DNA of 64,000 bases from Paenibacillus sp. A3 (GCF_001399685.1 NZ_JTHN01000128.1:21221-85220), one strand, 5' to 3'. Positions 43,883-52,423 are shown, counted from the stretch's first letter. A program made the numbers and translations. Notes: generated from the sequence alone by a model not told the origin.

Positions 43883-44872
43883 TTGAAAAGAAGAATTTCT
43901 TTATTATTATCCATCATTATGCTAATTATGCTTTTTTCATCCGTGCCTGCCTTTGCATATCAAAATGGACTTTTGCATGGAAAACAGTTGTCTAAATCGC
44001 AAGTGGGTGGAGATCCAATTTTCTTACGTGGAGAATGGACAGATGGCAATGAATCAACTTATGTAGAACTGAATAAAGATGTTTACGCATGGTATAAATT
44101 CGATACTGTTAGGACAATAAGTTCTACTAAATTTCTTGTAAATTCTAACATGGATATTATTTTTTATGATGAATCAAAAAATGTTATTTTTAGGTATAAG
44201 TATGTTCCTTCGGGCCCTAAGAGCGTCCAACAAATTAATTTTCCTACTTCAATTGCAAATGTAAAATTTGTTGCAATATTTGCACCCTATGACGTTTTAG
44301 TTTATGAATTTGATGTTTTTGAGAACCACCAGGGTGATGTTCCTGGGGCCCCCACAAATCTGACTGCTACAGGGGGAGATGCACAGGTTACTCTTAATTG
44401 GAATGCAGTTACTGGTGTTAAAGGATATAATATAAAAAGAGCAACTACCCCAGGTGGACCGTATACTACTGTTGCTAGTGATGTGTATGGTACAACCTAT
44501 ACAGATACTACAGTTACCAATGGAACTACTTATTATTACGTTGTTACGGCAGTCACTGCTGATGGAGAGAGCGCAAACTCTAACGAAGCTTCCGCAACGC
44601 CGAAAGGACAAGTAACGCCTCCTTCCGGTGGTAGAGCAATTTTAGTTGTTACATTAAATACTGGCCTCGAAAAAGAGTTTGATCTCTCTATGACTGAAGT
44701 AAATGCATTCATCACTTGGTACGAAGGAAAAGCTGCTGGAACCGGTCCGGTTTCCTATGCGATTGATAAACACGACAATAATAAGGGGCCTTTCAAAAGC
44801 AGAAAAGATTATGTGATCTTCGATAAGATTCTCACATATGAAGTGAATGAGTATACACCAGTAACAAAATAA
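43883..44872 (+). CDS. Secreted protein with fibronectin type III domain
   Basis: A 329-residue exported protein. The signal peptide (ISLLLSIIMLIMLFSSVPAFA) is followed by a beta-rich unknown domain (about 30-150), one FN3 domain (PGAPTNLTATGGDAQVTLNW to SANSNEASATPKG), and a C-terminal module (VTLNTGLEKEFDLSMTEVN, then DYVIFDKILTYEVNEY) that I know as a recurring tail in Paenibacillaceae surface proteins. Start TTG 43883 after GGAGAG is preferred to ATG 43859. AT-rich compared with its neighbours. Confidence 0.75.
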   Translation: MKRRISLLLSIIMLIMLFSSVPAFAYQNGLLHGKQLSKSQVGGDPIFLRGEWTDGNESTYVELNKDVYAWYKFDTVRTISSTKFLVNSNMDIIFYDESKNVIFRYKYVPSGPKSVQQINFPTSIANVKFVAIFAPYDVLVYEFDVFENHQGDVPGAPTNLTATGGDAQVTLNWNAVTGVKGYNIKRATTPGGPYTTVASDVYGTTYTDTTVTNGTTYYYVVTAVTADGESANSNEASATPKGQVTPPSGGRAILVVTLNTGLEKEFDLSMTEVNAFITWYEGKAAGTGPVSYAIDKHDNNKGPFKSRKDYVIFDKILTYEVNEYTPVTK

Positions 44873-44879
44873 TATAACG

Positions 44880-44914
44880 AATCCCCGCTGGCTTAGGCTG
44901 GCGGGGATTTTCTT
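44880..44914 (+). terminator. Intrinsic terminator after the FN3 gene
   Basis: AATCCCCGC (44880-44888) pairs with GCGGGGATT (44901-44909), followed by TTCTTTT. The next 290 bases (44915-45208) are AT-rich, with promoter-like sequence but no gene. Confidence 0.8.
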
Positions 44915-45208
44915 TTGCTGGTGAATTATCGCAGTATCCTTGTAACTAAGTCAATCGTACATAAGAAAATTAGAACTAAATACCCGCAAATTAAAACGTA
45001 CGCAAAGAACCGAAGAAATTGTAAAAGCATTGCTTCAAACTCCCATAACCTATATTTTAGGCAAACTTTACGTTTTCTAGTTGAAACATTTATGTTAATG
45101 AGTAAAATTTTATGATAGAAACTTAAAAGTTTCAATATAGAAACGTTTATGATCATTATCTATTTTGTGGGAATTGTCTACACTAACCTACAGGGGGTGT
45201 GGACTACT

Positions 45209-45556
45209 GTGAATGTTCTTCAGAAGACAGGTGCCCGAATACGCACTTTGCGAAAATTAATGGGGATTTCGCAAGAAGCTTTGGCAGAGAAAGCCGACTT
45301 GCACTATGTATATATCGGGAGTATGGAACGTGGGGAGAGGAACATCACTCTTCAGAACCTCGAAAAGATTGCTAAGGCTTTAAATGTGGAATTATATGAG
45401 CTTTTTAAATTCGAGGATTTAGACATAACTGACGATGTTACTACTGCTGCAATACTGGCGGCATTAAGAGATAAAAGCGAAGAAGAAAAACGGTGGATAT
45501 TCCAAATAATAAATTTAATACTTAATGGAAATAAACTAAATGCCCCGCCAGACTGA
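45209..45556 (+). CDS. XRE family helix-turn-helix regulator
   Basis: A 115-residue protein with a HTH_3 domain at residues 5-60 (GARIRTLRKLMGISQEALAE, then MERGERNITLQNLEKIAKAL), followed by a short acidic tail. Start GTG 45209 after AGGGGGTG. Similar small repressors occur in prophages and mobile islands; with the AT-rich surroundings this fits a mobile remnant. Confidence 0.82.
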   Translation: MNVLQKTGARIRTLRKLMGISQEALAEKADLHYVYIGSMERGERNITLQNLEKIAKALNVELYELFKFEDLDITDDVTTAAILAALRDKSEEEKRWIFQIINLILNGNKLNAPPD

Positions 45557-45666
45557 GCCAGAGCGCTTTTCTTTTGTAAATAGTTTTATATCGAGGACAT
45601 CTCAGAATTACGACGCCAGCGTGTAACCGCGGCGTTCTTTTGTCGCATATTCGTATTCCGTTCGCA

Positions 45667-45688
45667 TATAATACAAACATATGTTCCT
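45667..45688 (+). promoter_or_regulatory. Promoter -10 and LexA/DinR-like box of the YolD gene
   Basis: TATAAT at 45667-45672 is followed at 45674-45687 by CAAACATATGTTCC, a near match to the Firmicute SOS box (CGAAC-N4-GTTCG), so LexA would sit over the transcription start. Confidence 0.45.
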
Positions 45689-45705
45689 ATGCGGAGGCGG
45701 ATGAG

Positions 45706-46050
45706 ATGAGTGCTAAATCAAGCGGGAACGGAATCTGGGAATCGTCCAATATGATGATCCCGCAGCATCGTGAGAGGTCTGTACAGCAGGAAAGGGAAAC
45801 AGAGAAACAGGTGCGGTTAGATACAGAAGAAGAACAGGAAGAGCTTTTTGGTCGGCTACGGGCGTCGTTTTCGAACACGCTTGAAGTAGAAATCACCGTT
45901 TTTGGAGAATGTGAGAATCGGAAAATCGGTGGGATCGTAACGGGGCTGGATTCGCGGAATTTTCTCGTGAAAGTGCAGAAAACTGTTGGTTGGGAACTGC
46001 TCCAATTGCGTGACATAATCAAGGTCGAGTTTGATGCCACCTGTTTCTAA
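45706..46050 (+). CDS. YolD-like family protein
   Basis: A 114-residue protein with the YolD signature near the start (IWESSNMMIPQHRERSV) and a C-terminal beta domain (IGGIVTGLDSRNFLVKV, then LLQLRDIIKVEF). YolD proteins are normally encoded just before a Y-family polymerase (DinP/UvrX) and are SOS-induced. No polymerase gene follows here, so the partner may have been lost. Start 45706 follows GGAGGCGG. Confidence 0.8.
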   Translation: MSAKSSGNGIWESSNMMIPQHRERSVQQERETEKQVRLDTEEEQEELFGRLRASFSNTLEVEITVFGECENRKIGGIVTGLDSRNFLVKVQKTVGWELLQLRDIIKVEFDATCF

Positions 46051-46272
46051 TATATATAGTATTATAATATATTACTATATTGATTATTATATAAGTATTG
46101 GGTAAAATAATGTAAGGCATTACTTTTTGGTATTACCTTCTGATCTTATGCATAGATAAAGAGAGCCGTGCTCGCAACACGACTCTCCTAGTGACAATAG
46201 CCGCTTTTAAGGGCGGTGGCTTTAACAGGTATAGTGCTGGATAGACCGCTCCCCTCTGCTAAAAAGGGCGGT

Positions 46273-46386
46273 CTATTTCTTTGTGTTCTTGGTAAGAGGT
46301 TCGATGATTTTCACGATCAGCGTAATAAGTACAATGATAAACGTACCGAATCCGACCATGAGCGTCAACGTGTCTTTTACCTCCAC
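46273..46386 (-). CDS. Holin-like small toxin (type I toxin candidate)
   Basis: A 37-residue peptide: short charged start (MEVKDTLTLMVGFG), one membrane helix (TFIIVLITLIVKII), basic tail (EPLTKNTKK). This fits the 'putative holin-like toxin' family of type I toxin-antitoxin loci. GTG 46386 is 8 bases after GGGAGG (ATG 46392 is too close). The stop lies at the foot of a hairpin (ATAGACCGCCC with GGGAGCGGTCTAT, about 46241-46276) that can stop transcripts on either strand, as in loci where toxin and antisense RNA overlap at their 3' ends. An upstream -10 (TATAAT on the minus strand near 46455) is visible. Confidence 0.6.
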   Translation of the reverse strand: MEVKDTLTLMVGFGTFIIVLITLIVKIIEPLTKNTKK

Positions 46387-46680
46387 AGGCATCACCTCCC
46401 TTCCGAGAGGTTAGCCGACCACCCTTGCAAGCCATTCTATTGTAAGGGATATTATAACATATATTGCCCAATAATCTACTATTTTCGCTACCATATGGAG
46501 ATCAGTTACGAGTTTCGGGATGAGCTCGTGGCTAGGAACTATAGGCCCCAAGGTGGCTTTGGGGACGGAATGGGGACGCACTTCACTTGGACCACAAAAA
46601 TTCACTCGGATTAATAACGGATACGAACAGGAAAAACCCTAGATTATCAAGGGTTTAAAGATACACTCGGATTCGATATA

Positions 46681-46845
46681 GGTACATTTCAATTTATGAG
46701 GAATTGAAATCTGTAACAAAGTATCATGGAGAACCTATGGGATAGCGTTTTAAACGTACCTATGAGGAATTGAACCTACATTGTTGGGGTTATATAACCT
46801 TTGTTTCTGACGGAGTTTTAAACCTACCTATAAGGAATTGAAATT
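46681..46845 (+). CRISPR. Degenerate CRISPR array 5 (3 decayed repeats, 2 spacers)
   Basis: Repeat-like units at 46681-46710 (only the 3' half well conserved), 46747-46776 and 46816-46845, with spacers of 36 and 39 bases. Several repeats carry A for G at position 6 (GTTTTAAACG). No leader block is found before it. A dead array remnant. Confidence 0.75.
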
Positions 46846-46994
46846 CATAATGCGATTCGCCGGCTATTGTATGTTTTTTACCACAACCAGCGCCTACGGG
46901 AACGACGCACGCGTACGGGGAACACTAGACCAGCCAACCGCCTACTTCACAGTAGCAGTGTCTATCCGAAAATAGATGCACCAACGCCCGAAGA
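46846..46994. other. Intergenic region with no gene seen
   Basis: No coding region, repeat or RNA that I can support. It includes a GC-rich patch (ACGACGCACGCGTACGGGG near 46910) unlike the AT-rich surroundings. Confidence 0.3.
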
Positions 46995-47027
46995 CAAAAA
47001 AAGCACTCGTCCAAATAAAACGAGTGC
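46995..47027 (-). terminator. Intrinsic terminator (minus strand)
   Basis: GCACTCGT (47003-47010) pairs with ACGAGTGC (47020-47027), and the AAAAAAA before it gives a U-run on the minus strand. It ends the transcript that covers the decayed small gene at 47110-47292. Confidence 0.75.
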
Positions 47028-47109
47028 ACAACCAAAATATTAATATTTCCATCCACATATTAATTTCTACGATTTTCTCCTTAAGATTCTTTTCTTTTTG
47101 AAAACAAGC

Positions 47110-47292
47110 TATTTTTTGTTTAATCTTTTTTCAGATTGTTTCTCCGCTCGATCTTTCAGTTCACTAACCCCATCGGCCCTTCTAGAGTCTGATTTAGCGT
47201 CACTGAATTACACACACTTCATTAACCGTTTAAACAAGTAACCATCCTCCAATTGCTTTAGGATACAATTCTTTGGCTTCGTTATTCGACAT
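47110..47292 (-). pseudogene. Decayed small gene, unrecognised
   Basis: ATG 47292 after AGGAGAG opens MSNNEAKELYPKAIGGWLLV and stops at 47230. A second coding-like piece in another frame reads SELKDRAEKQSEKRLNKK and stops at 47110. A terminator follows on the same strand. This looks like one gene of about 60 codons split by a frameshift. No family recognised. Confidence 0.35.
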
Positions 47293-47533
47293 CTTTTAAA
47301 CTCTCCTATTAAAGATACTTATAAAGTTTTATAGTAATTTATTTTACTATCATTACCATTTGGAACAAGTATACTACGAATACGAAATGAATAGAATACG
47401 ATGCTTCAGCCTATAGACGAGAACTCCCGCCTATGGGCTTTACTTATTCAGCACATGAATATGTGAAATTGCCGGTTCCCATCAGCAGGCTTTTTTAGTA
47501 TGGTATTATTGTAAATAACAGGGAGGTCTGACG

Positions 47534-47905
47534 ATGAGAAAAACCTTCGTTTTACTCTTTTTACTGCTGCTTTTACAAGGGTGTGCTCGTGAAGATCAAA
47601 AGAACCTTGTGTTCTCTGGAGAGAGCGAGCATTGGACGGGGAAGCTCGAAGTTTATCGGGTCGGCGACAAAGTGGATAAAAGATTTACGCTTCAATATAA
47701 ACCGAATGAGCATCTTACAGTACCGGTGAATTTCTCTTATACCTATTCCGGAGGAAGCTACTCGGCGAAAAACTACAGCGTACAAAATAATAAAGTTGTG
47801 GACCGCTCACTTTCCTCGATCGCTCATCTTCAAAAGAGCGAGGAGATCCCCATACTTGTCGAATGGGCGGGACAAACGGAGGACGTGCTGCTTAAGTCTA
47901 AATAA
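47534..47905 (+). CDS. Small lipoprotein of unknown function
   Basis: 123 residues. Type II signal peptide with LLLLQGC as lipobox (Cys at about residue 17). The mature part is beta-rich, without a recognised motif. GGGAGG precedes the ATG. It is followed at 45 bases by the YafY regulator gene. Confidence 0.65.
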   Translation: MRKTFVLLFLLLLLQGCAREDQKNLVFSGESEHWTGKLEVYRVGDKVDKRFTLQYKPNEHLTVPVNFSYTYSGGSYSAKNYSVQNNKVVDRSLSSIAHLQKSEEIPILVEWAGQTEDVLLKSK

Positions 47906-47950
47906 TGCTGCTGTGCTAGAGAGTCCGAATAAAGAAAGGCTGGAACGGTC

Positions 47951-48888
47951 TTGCGTTTGGAACGGATACTTGCTGTTTTGATGCTGGTTGTCAATAGAAG
48001 AAGAATATCAGCCGCGGAGCTCGCGGATAAAATGGAAGTCTCGGTCCGGACCGTCTACCGGGATATCGAAACGTTGTGCCAAGCCGGATTCCCGATCGTC
48101 GCCTATCAAGGGGCCGGGGGCGGCTTTGCCGTCATGGAGGGCTACCGGCTGGACCGGAACGCGCTGACGTTCGAGGAAATCGCCTCGGTCATTTCGGCGT
48201 TGAAAGGGATGACGAAGACACTCGACGATGCGCGTCTCGGAACGACGCTGGAGAAATATACGAGTCTGTTGACCGATAAGGAGAAACCGCCCGCTTCTGG
48301 CAGGAGCGGCTCGTCATCGATATGAATCCGTGGGGGGCAGATGGTGCGATGAAGCAGAAGGTCGCCCTGATTCGGGAGGCGCTCCAGAGGGAGGTAACCC
48401 TCCGCTTCGCCTATACTTCGAACAATAGGATGACGACCGACCGTGAGGTCGAGCCGATGACGCTTTTGCTCAAGGGCGCAGCTTGGTACTTGTATGCGTA
48501 TTGCCCGCTTCGCCGCGACTTTCGCGTGTTCCGGTTGTCCCGCATGACTCAAGTGGTTGTGACGGATCACCCGTTCGAGCGCAGAGAGCATGCGAGCCTG
48601 GAAGAGAAGGACCTGGAGCAGATGTGGAATAGCGGCTCCCGGACGGTGACGATGGTGCTGCGCTTCGCGCCTGAGGCGAGAGCCCGGGTGGAGGAATTTT
48701 TCGGCATGGAGGAAGGGCAAACGGGAGAGGACGGTTACTTGACGGTAGTGCAGACGTATCCCGAGGACGAGTGGGTGTACGGCTTCCTGCTCAGCTTCGG
48801 GGACAAGGTTGAAATCCTCGAACCCGAGCGGCTGCGCGTGCTCATCCGGGATCGCGCGGAGCGCATCTGCAAGATGTACGGAAAATGA
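47951..48888 (+). pseudogene. YafY/WYL-domain transcriptional regulator, split by a frameshift
   Basis: The first frame (TTG 47951) gives the HTH_11 domain (RLERILAVLMLVVNRRRISA, then VSVRTVYRDIETLCQAGFPI) and linker. The second frame from about 48285 reads FWQERLVIDMNPWGADG and then the WYL domain (EVTLRFAYTSNNRMTTDREV, AAWYLYAYCPLRRDFRVFRL) and C-terminal WCX region. One missing base near the AAA at 48281 explains the break. The first frame stops in an ATGA overlap with ATG 48322, so reinitiation could make a separate WYL-only protein. Confidence 0.8.
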
Positions 48889-48897
48889 AAAAATAAC

Positions 48898-48915
48898 ATG
48901 ACAAACTGTTGTCAT
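48898..48915 (+). promoter_or_regulatory. Palindromic operator candidate
   Basis: ATGACAA and TTGTCAT, perfect 7-bp arms around ACTG, 51 bases upstream of the zinc-ribbon gene. TTGTCA could act as a -35. It is a plausible site for the adjacent YafY-type regulator. Confidence 0.4.
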
Positions 48916-48965
48916 AGTTAGGGGTGTATGCTGTAGCTATTCCCAATCAAATGGAGGTTGTCAAA

Positions 48966-49223
48966 ATGGACAAACAGTTCTGTCAAAGCTGCAGCATGCC
49001 CCTGAACGCTGCCGAGGATTTCGGCACGAATGCCGACGGAAGCCGCAATGAAGAGTACTGCACCTACTGCTACCAGAAAGGTGCCTTCACCTCCCCGGAT
49101 GCTACCGTGCAATCGATGATCGAGGAATGCGTACCGCATGTTGTCGAAGGTCAGGGCATGTCGGAGCAGCAAGCCCGCGAAATGCTGAACAAAGTGATCC
49201 CTTCGCTCAAAAGATGGGCGTAA
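48966..49223 (+). CDS. Putative zinc-ribbon domain protein
   Basis: An 85-residue protein with two Cys pairs, FCQSCSMPL and YCTYCYQKG, spaced as in the small 'putative zinc ribbon' family often found beside YafY regulators. The C-terminal half is helical. Start ATG 48966 follows GGAGGTTG. Probably a target of the upstream regulator. No catalytic role known. Confidence 0.82.
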   Translation: MDKQFCQSCSMPLNAAEDFGTNADGSRNEEYCTYCYQKGAFTSPDATVQSMIEECVPHVVEGQGMSEQQAREMLNKVIPSLKRWA

Positions 49224-49415
49224 TAGACTGACGTCCGGTCGCAAAGTTTTTTCTTCATCAGGTCGCAAAAGGAGCCGCCGTCGTGCTCTGCGTTATTCGC
49301 AGGCGCGTCTGCGGCTTTCATCTTTTTGCTGTGCCGTTCTTGATTGAACCGTCAATGAAATGATGGAAAATGGCATATATAGGATATAGAATGGATTTAG
49401 ATTTGGAGGGGTACG

Positions 49416-50105
49416 ATGGGGATTGCTTTGGTGCAGGTTGTTCTTTTTGCATGGGGGTTATGGATGGCCAGACGGAAAGCGGCAAGCGGCGAGGACGGTC
49501 TTATACTTCCGCTGTGGGTACGGGTGATGCTCAGTCTCTCTCTGGTTGCGGCTGCGTTCGTCATTTGGCGGTCCGACGCAGCTTCGCCCTATGGCGAGTG
49601 GGTATTTTGGGGAATGCTGATGTCATTCCTCGGCGATCTGTCCATGGCGGGCGTCATTCCTTGGCCGCAAAGGTTAATTGGCGGCATGCTGACCTTCGCG
49701 GTCGCGCAGAGCTTCTATATGACCGCTTTTATTCAAATGATGTCTGCAAGCGGAGGGGCCGCGGGAGGCCGTGGATTATGGATCGGCGTGGCCGGCTACG
49801 GCCTGCTGCTTGTTGTCGGGTGGCTGTTCTTCATTCGCAATCCCCACAAGCAAGCTATCCTTAATTATGGAGCGCTTGGATACGGACTATGGGTCGGCGG
49901 AATGGCTTGCTTTGCTCTTGATCTGGCGATGATGCTAGGAGGAGTCTGGTGGCTGACGGCTGTCGGCGGGCTGATTTTTGTCCTGTCCGATCTGCTGATC
50001 GGCGTGACGGATGTCGGGGGATACCGTATTAAACATAAAGAAATATGGATCTGGTTCACGTATGTCGCCGGACAGATGGCGATTATTTACGCCGCGGCAG
50101 GATGA
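49416..50105 (+). CDS. YhhN family membrane protein (lysoplasmalogenase family)
   Basis: A 229-residue protein with seven to eight membrane helices. Family motifs are FLGDLSMAG near residue 70 and LIFVLSDLLIGV near 190. Characterised members (TMEM86, Legionella YhhN) hydrolyse the vinyl-ether bond of lysoplasmalogens and release a fatty aldehyde. An aldehyde dehydrogenase and a fatty-acid hydroxylase-like gene follow immediately. Start after GGAGGGG. Confidence 0.83.
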   Translation: MGIALVQVVLFAWGLWMARRKAASGEDGLILPLWVRVMLSLSLVAAAFVIWRSDAASPYGEWVFWGMLMSFLGDLSMAGVIPWPQRLIGGMLTFAVAQSFYMTAFIQMMSASGGAAGGRGLWIGVAGYGLLLVVGWLFFIRNPHKQAILNYGALGYGLWVGGMACFALDLAMMLGGVWWLTAVGGLIFVLSDLLIGVTDVGGYRIKHKEIWIWFTYVAGQMAIIYAAAG

Positions 50106-50146
50106 TGTTCGGCGAATAAGATAATATATAGCGAAATGGAGCGATT

Positions 50147-51682
50147 GTGGTGGTGTGGAGAGCGGTAAATCCTGCGACAGGAGAAGAAGGAGAGGAGATT
50201 CAGGCAACGCTGCTGGAAGCGGTAGACCATATGATGCAAAAGGCCAAAATGGCGTCGACCCCATGGAGGCAGATGCCGGTAGCGGAACGATTGACGTATT
50301 TGCGGCGGATTCGTTACTACATCACGGAGCATTTTGAGGAATGCGCGGAGCTGATTGTTCAGGCGACCGGGAAGCCGCTCGTGGAAGCGGCGACGCATGA
50401 GCTGTTCATTGTGGCGGATGCGATTAAGCATATGGAAGACTGCGCAGTCAAGACGCTAAAGACGCGAAAAACGAAGACGCCGCTCACCTTGTTCGGGAAG
50501 CAATCCGCGATTTCCTATTCCCCCCGGGGTGTCGTTCTTGTCATTGCGCCGTGGAATTTTCCGTTTCAGCTTGCGATGGTGCCTGCGTTAAGCGCATTAA
50601 CAGCCGGCAACAGCGTCATTATCAAGCCTTCCGAGGTAACGCCGCTTGTAGGGATATTGATGGAGCGTATATTCGCGGCGGCGGGATTGCCCGAAGGGCT
50701 TGTGCAAATCGCTCATGGGGATGGAGCAATGGGAGCTAGACTCATTGAGGCGGAGCCGGACTATATTTTCTTCACGGGCTCCGTGCAAACCGGCGCCCGG
50801 ATTCAGCAAGAAGCCGCGAAGCGGCTCATCCCGACCACGCTTGAGCTCGGCGGCAAGGACCCGATGATCGTCTTCGCCGATGCGAATCTCGAACGGGCCG
50901 TGAGAGGAGCGGTATGGGGATCGCTGGCCAACAGTGGGCAGGCTTGCATTTCGGTGGAGCGAATCTACGTCGAGCGATCCGTCTATACCGATTTTGTGAC
51001 GCGACTAAAGCAGGAAGTAAGCCGGCTGCGCCAAAATGGAACCGAAGATACGGACTTGGGCTCGATGACATTTTCGAAGCAGGTGGAAATCGTTAGCGAT
51101 CATGTGCGCCATGCGCTGGAGGAAGGGGCCGAGCTGGAGTGCGGACTTCGTCCCGAACAATGGAGGCTATCGCAGGGCTTGCAGGTGCAGCCTATCGTAC
51201 TGACGCAGGTAAATCCGCAGATGAAGGTGATGCGTGAAGAAACGTTCGGTCCCGTCATTAACGTCATGCCTTTTGATCATGAGGCGGAAGCAATCGAATT
51301 GGCGAACGATTCCTCTTTCGGACTGAACGCGAGCGTCTGGAGCCGGGACCTGAATAAGGCCCGCCGGGTTGCCGACCTGCTGGAATGCGGCGGGGTGTGC
51401 ATTAATGATGTGATGGTTACGATTGCGAATCCCTACCTGCCTTTTGGGGGGATAAAGCAGAGTGGAATAGGACGCTACCATGGGGAAGAGGGCCTTACGT
51501 TGTTTTGTCATCAAAAGGCGGTCGTGCTGGACCGGGGAACGAAACCGGCGGAAGTCAACTGGTTTCCTTATGCGGGAAAATATCCGGTCTTCGGCCGTCT
51601 GATTAAAAGCTGGTACGGTTCCCGGAGAAGCCTGTTTGGTTTTATTCGGGCGTACCTTGAGCTGATGCGAAAATCCAAATAA
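50147..51682 (+). CDS. Aldehyde dehydrogenase family protein
   Basis: A 511-residue NAD(P)-dependent dehydrogenase. Catalytic Cys in NSGQACISVERIYVE, general-base Glu in TTLELGGKDP, cofactor segments VIAPWNFPFQLA and FTGSVQTGARI, and the late LPFGGIKQSGIGRYHG. The C-terminal extension with WFPYAGKYPVFGRLIKSWYG may be membrane-associated, as in fatty aldehyde dehydrogenases. GTG 50147 follows GGAG. It starts 41 bases after the YhhN gene. Confidence 0.92.
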   Translation: MVVWRAVNPATGEEGEEIQATLLEAVDHMMQKAKMASTPWRQMPVAERLTYLRRIRYYITEHFEECAELIVQATGKPLVEAATHELFIVADAIKHMEDCAVKTLKTRKTKTPLTLFGKQSAISYSPRGVVLVIAPWNFPFQLAMVPALSALTAGNSVIIKPSEVTPLVGILMERIFAAAGLPEGLVQIAHGDGAMGARLIEAEPDYIFFTGSVQTGARIQQEAAKRLIPTTLELGGKDPMIVFADANLERAVRGAVWGSLANSGQACISVERIYVERSVYTDFVTRLKQEVSRLRQNGTEDTDLGSMTFSKQVEIVSDHVRHALEEGAELECGLRPEQWRLSQGLQVQPIVLTQVNPQMKVMREETFGPVINVMPFDHEAEAIELANDSSFGLNASVWSRDLNKARRVADLLECGGVCINDVMVTIANPYLPFGGIKQSGIGRYHGEEGLTLFCHQKAVVLDRGTKPAEVNWFPYAGKYPVFGRLIKSWYGSRRSLFGFIRAYLELMRKSK

Positions 51683-51712
51683 GCGAGCCGGGCAACGGGA
51701 AGGGGATGCGCG

Positions 51713-52336
51713 ATGAGACCATATATCAAAGAGTTTTTTACCCATGTTGATATTTGCGTGATGTGCGTATTACTGGTGGCGGGGTGGATGGTCATTTTAC
51801 CTCATGCGAATGAGGGGACGGTATGGCTGGCTCTCGTCATTGGGATGGCCGGTTATGCATTGAGCGAATATATGATCCATCGCTTTTTGTTTCATATGAA
51901 GCCGCCGAAGCATCCCTTGCTGCTTGCCATGCTCCGCCGCCTGCACTATGACCATCATATTTACCCGAACGAATTGCACCTGCTGTTTCTTCCCGTATGG
52001 TACAGCCTCCCGGTCATGGCCGGACCGGCGCTGATTGCTTATGGGGTGACGCGGGATACGGTGCTGACCATCTCTTTTGTTACGGGAGTGATCAGCTTCC
52101 TGCTTTACTACGAATGGACGCACTTTGTCGCCCACCGTCCCATCAAGCCGATCACGCCCTGGGGGCGCTGGATGAAGAAAGTGCATCTCTGGCATCATTA
52201 CAAAAGCGAACATTACTGGTACGGCGTAACGAATCCGCTGTTCGATGTTATGCTGGGCACGTTTCGCGACGAGCAGCAGGTGGAAAAAAGCGAAACGGCG
52301 CGCAATCTGGAAGGAAAAGCGGATTCGCGGTTCTAG
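51713..52336 (+). CDS. Fatty acid hydroxylase / sterol desaturase family membrane protein
   Basis: A 207-residue membrane di-iron enzyme. Histidine boxes: HRFLFH, HYDHH, EWTHFVAH and HLWHHYKSEH, the complete set. Four or so membrane helices. The family hydroxylates or desaturates acyl chains, aldehydes or sterol-like lipids. It starts 30 bases after the aldehyde dehydrogenase and probably shares its transcript. Confidence 0.88.
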   Translation: MRPYIKEFFTHVDICVMCVLLVAGWMVILPHANEGTVWLALVIGMAGYALSEYMIHRFLFHMKPPKHPLLLAMLRRLHYDHHIYPNELHLLFLPVWYSLPVMAGPALIAYGVTRDTVLTISFVTGVISFLLYYEWTHFVAHRPIKPITPWGRWMKKVHLWHHYKSEHYWYGVTNPLFDVMLGTFRDEQQVEKSETARNLEGKADSRF

Positions 52337-52380
52337 AGCGTGTCTTCAAAACTAAGATAGCCATAACGCAGGGGATTTAA

Positions 52381-52423
52381 GGAATCAAGTTCTATCCCAA
52401 GCTGAGGACAAGAACTTGATTCC
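52381..52423 (+). terminator. Long hairpin after the fatty acid hydroxylase gene
   Basis: A perfect 13-bp stem, GGAATCAAGTTCT (52381-52393) with AGAACTTGATTCC (52411-52423), but no T-run behind it, so termination is uncertain. A second inverted repeat, GAATCACT / AGTGATTC (about 52468-52508), lies between it and the convergent EamA gene. Confidence 0.45.

Noticed and set aside
42994..43917. Long form of the TetR protein starting at ATG 43917
   Set aside because: The extra 116 residues are not TetR-like and lie opposite the FN3 gene promoter; a good ribosome binding site exists before codon ATC 43569.
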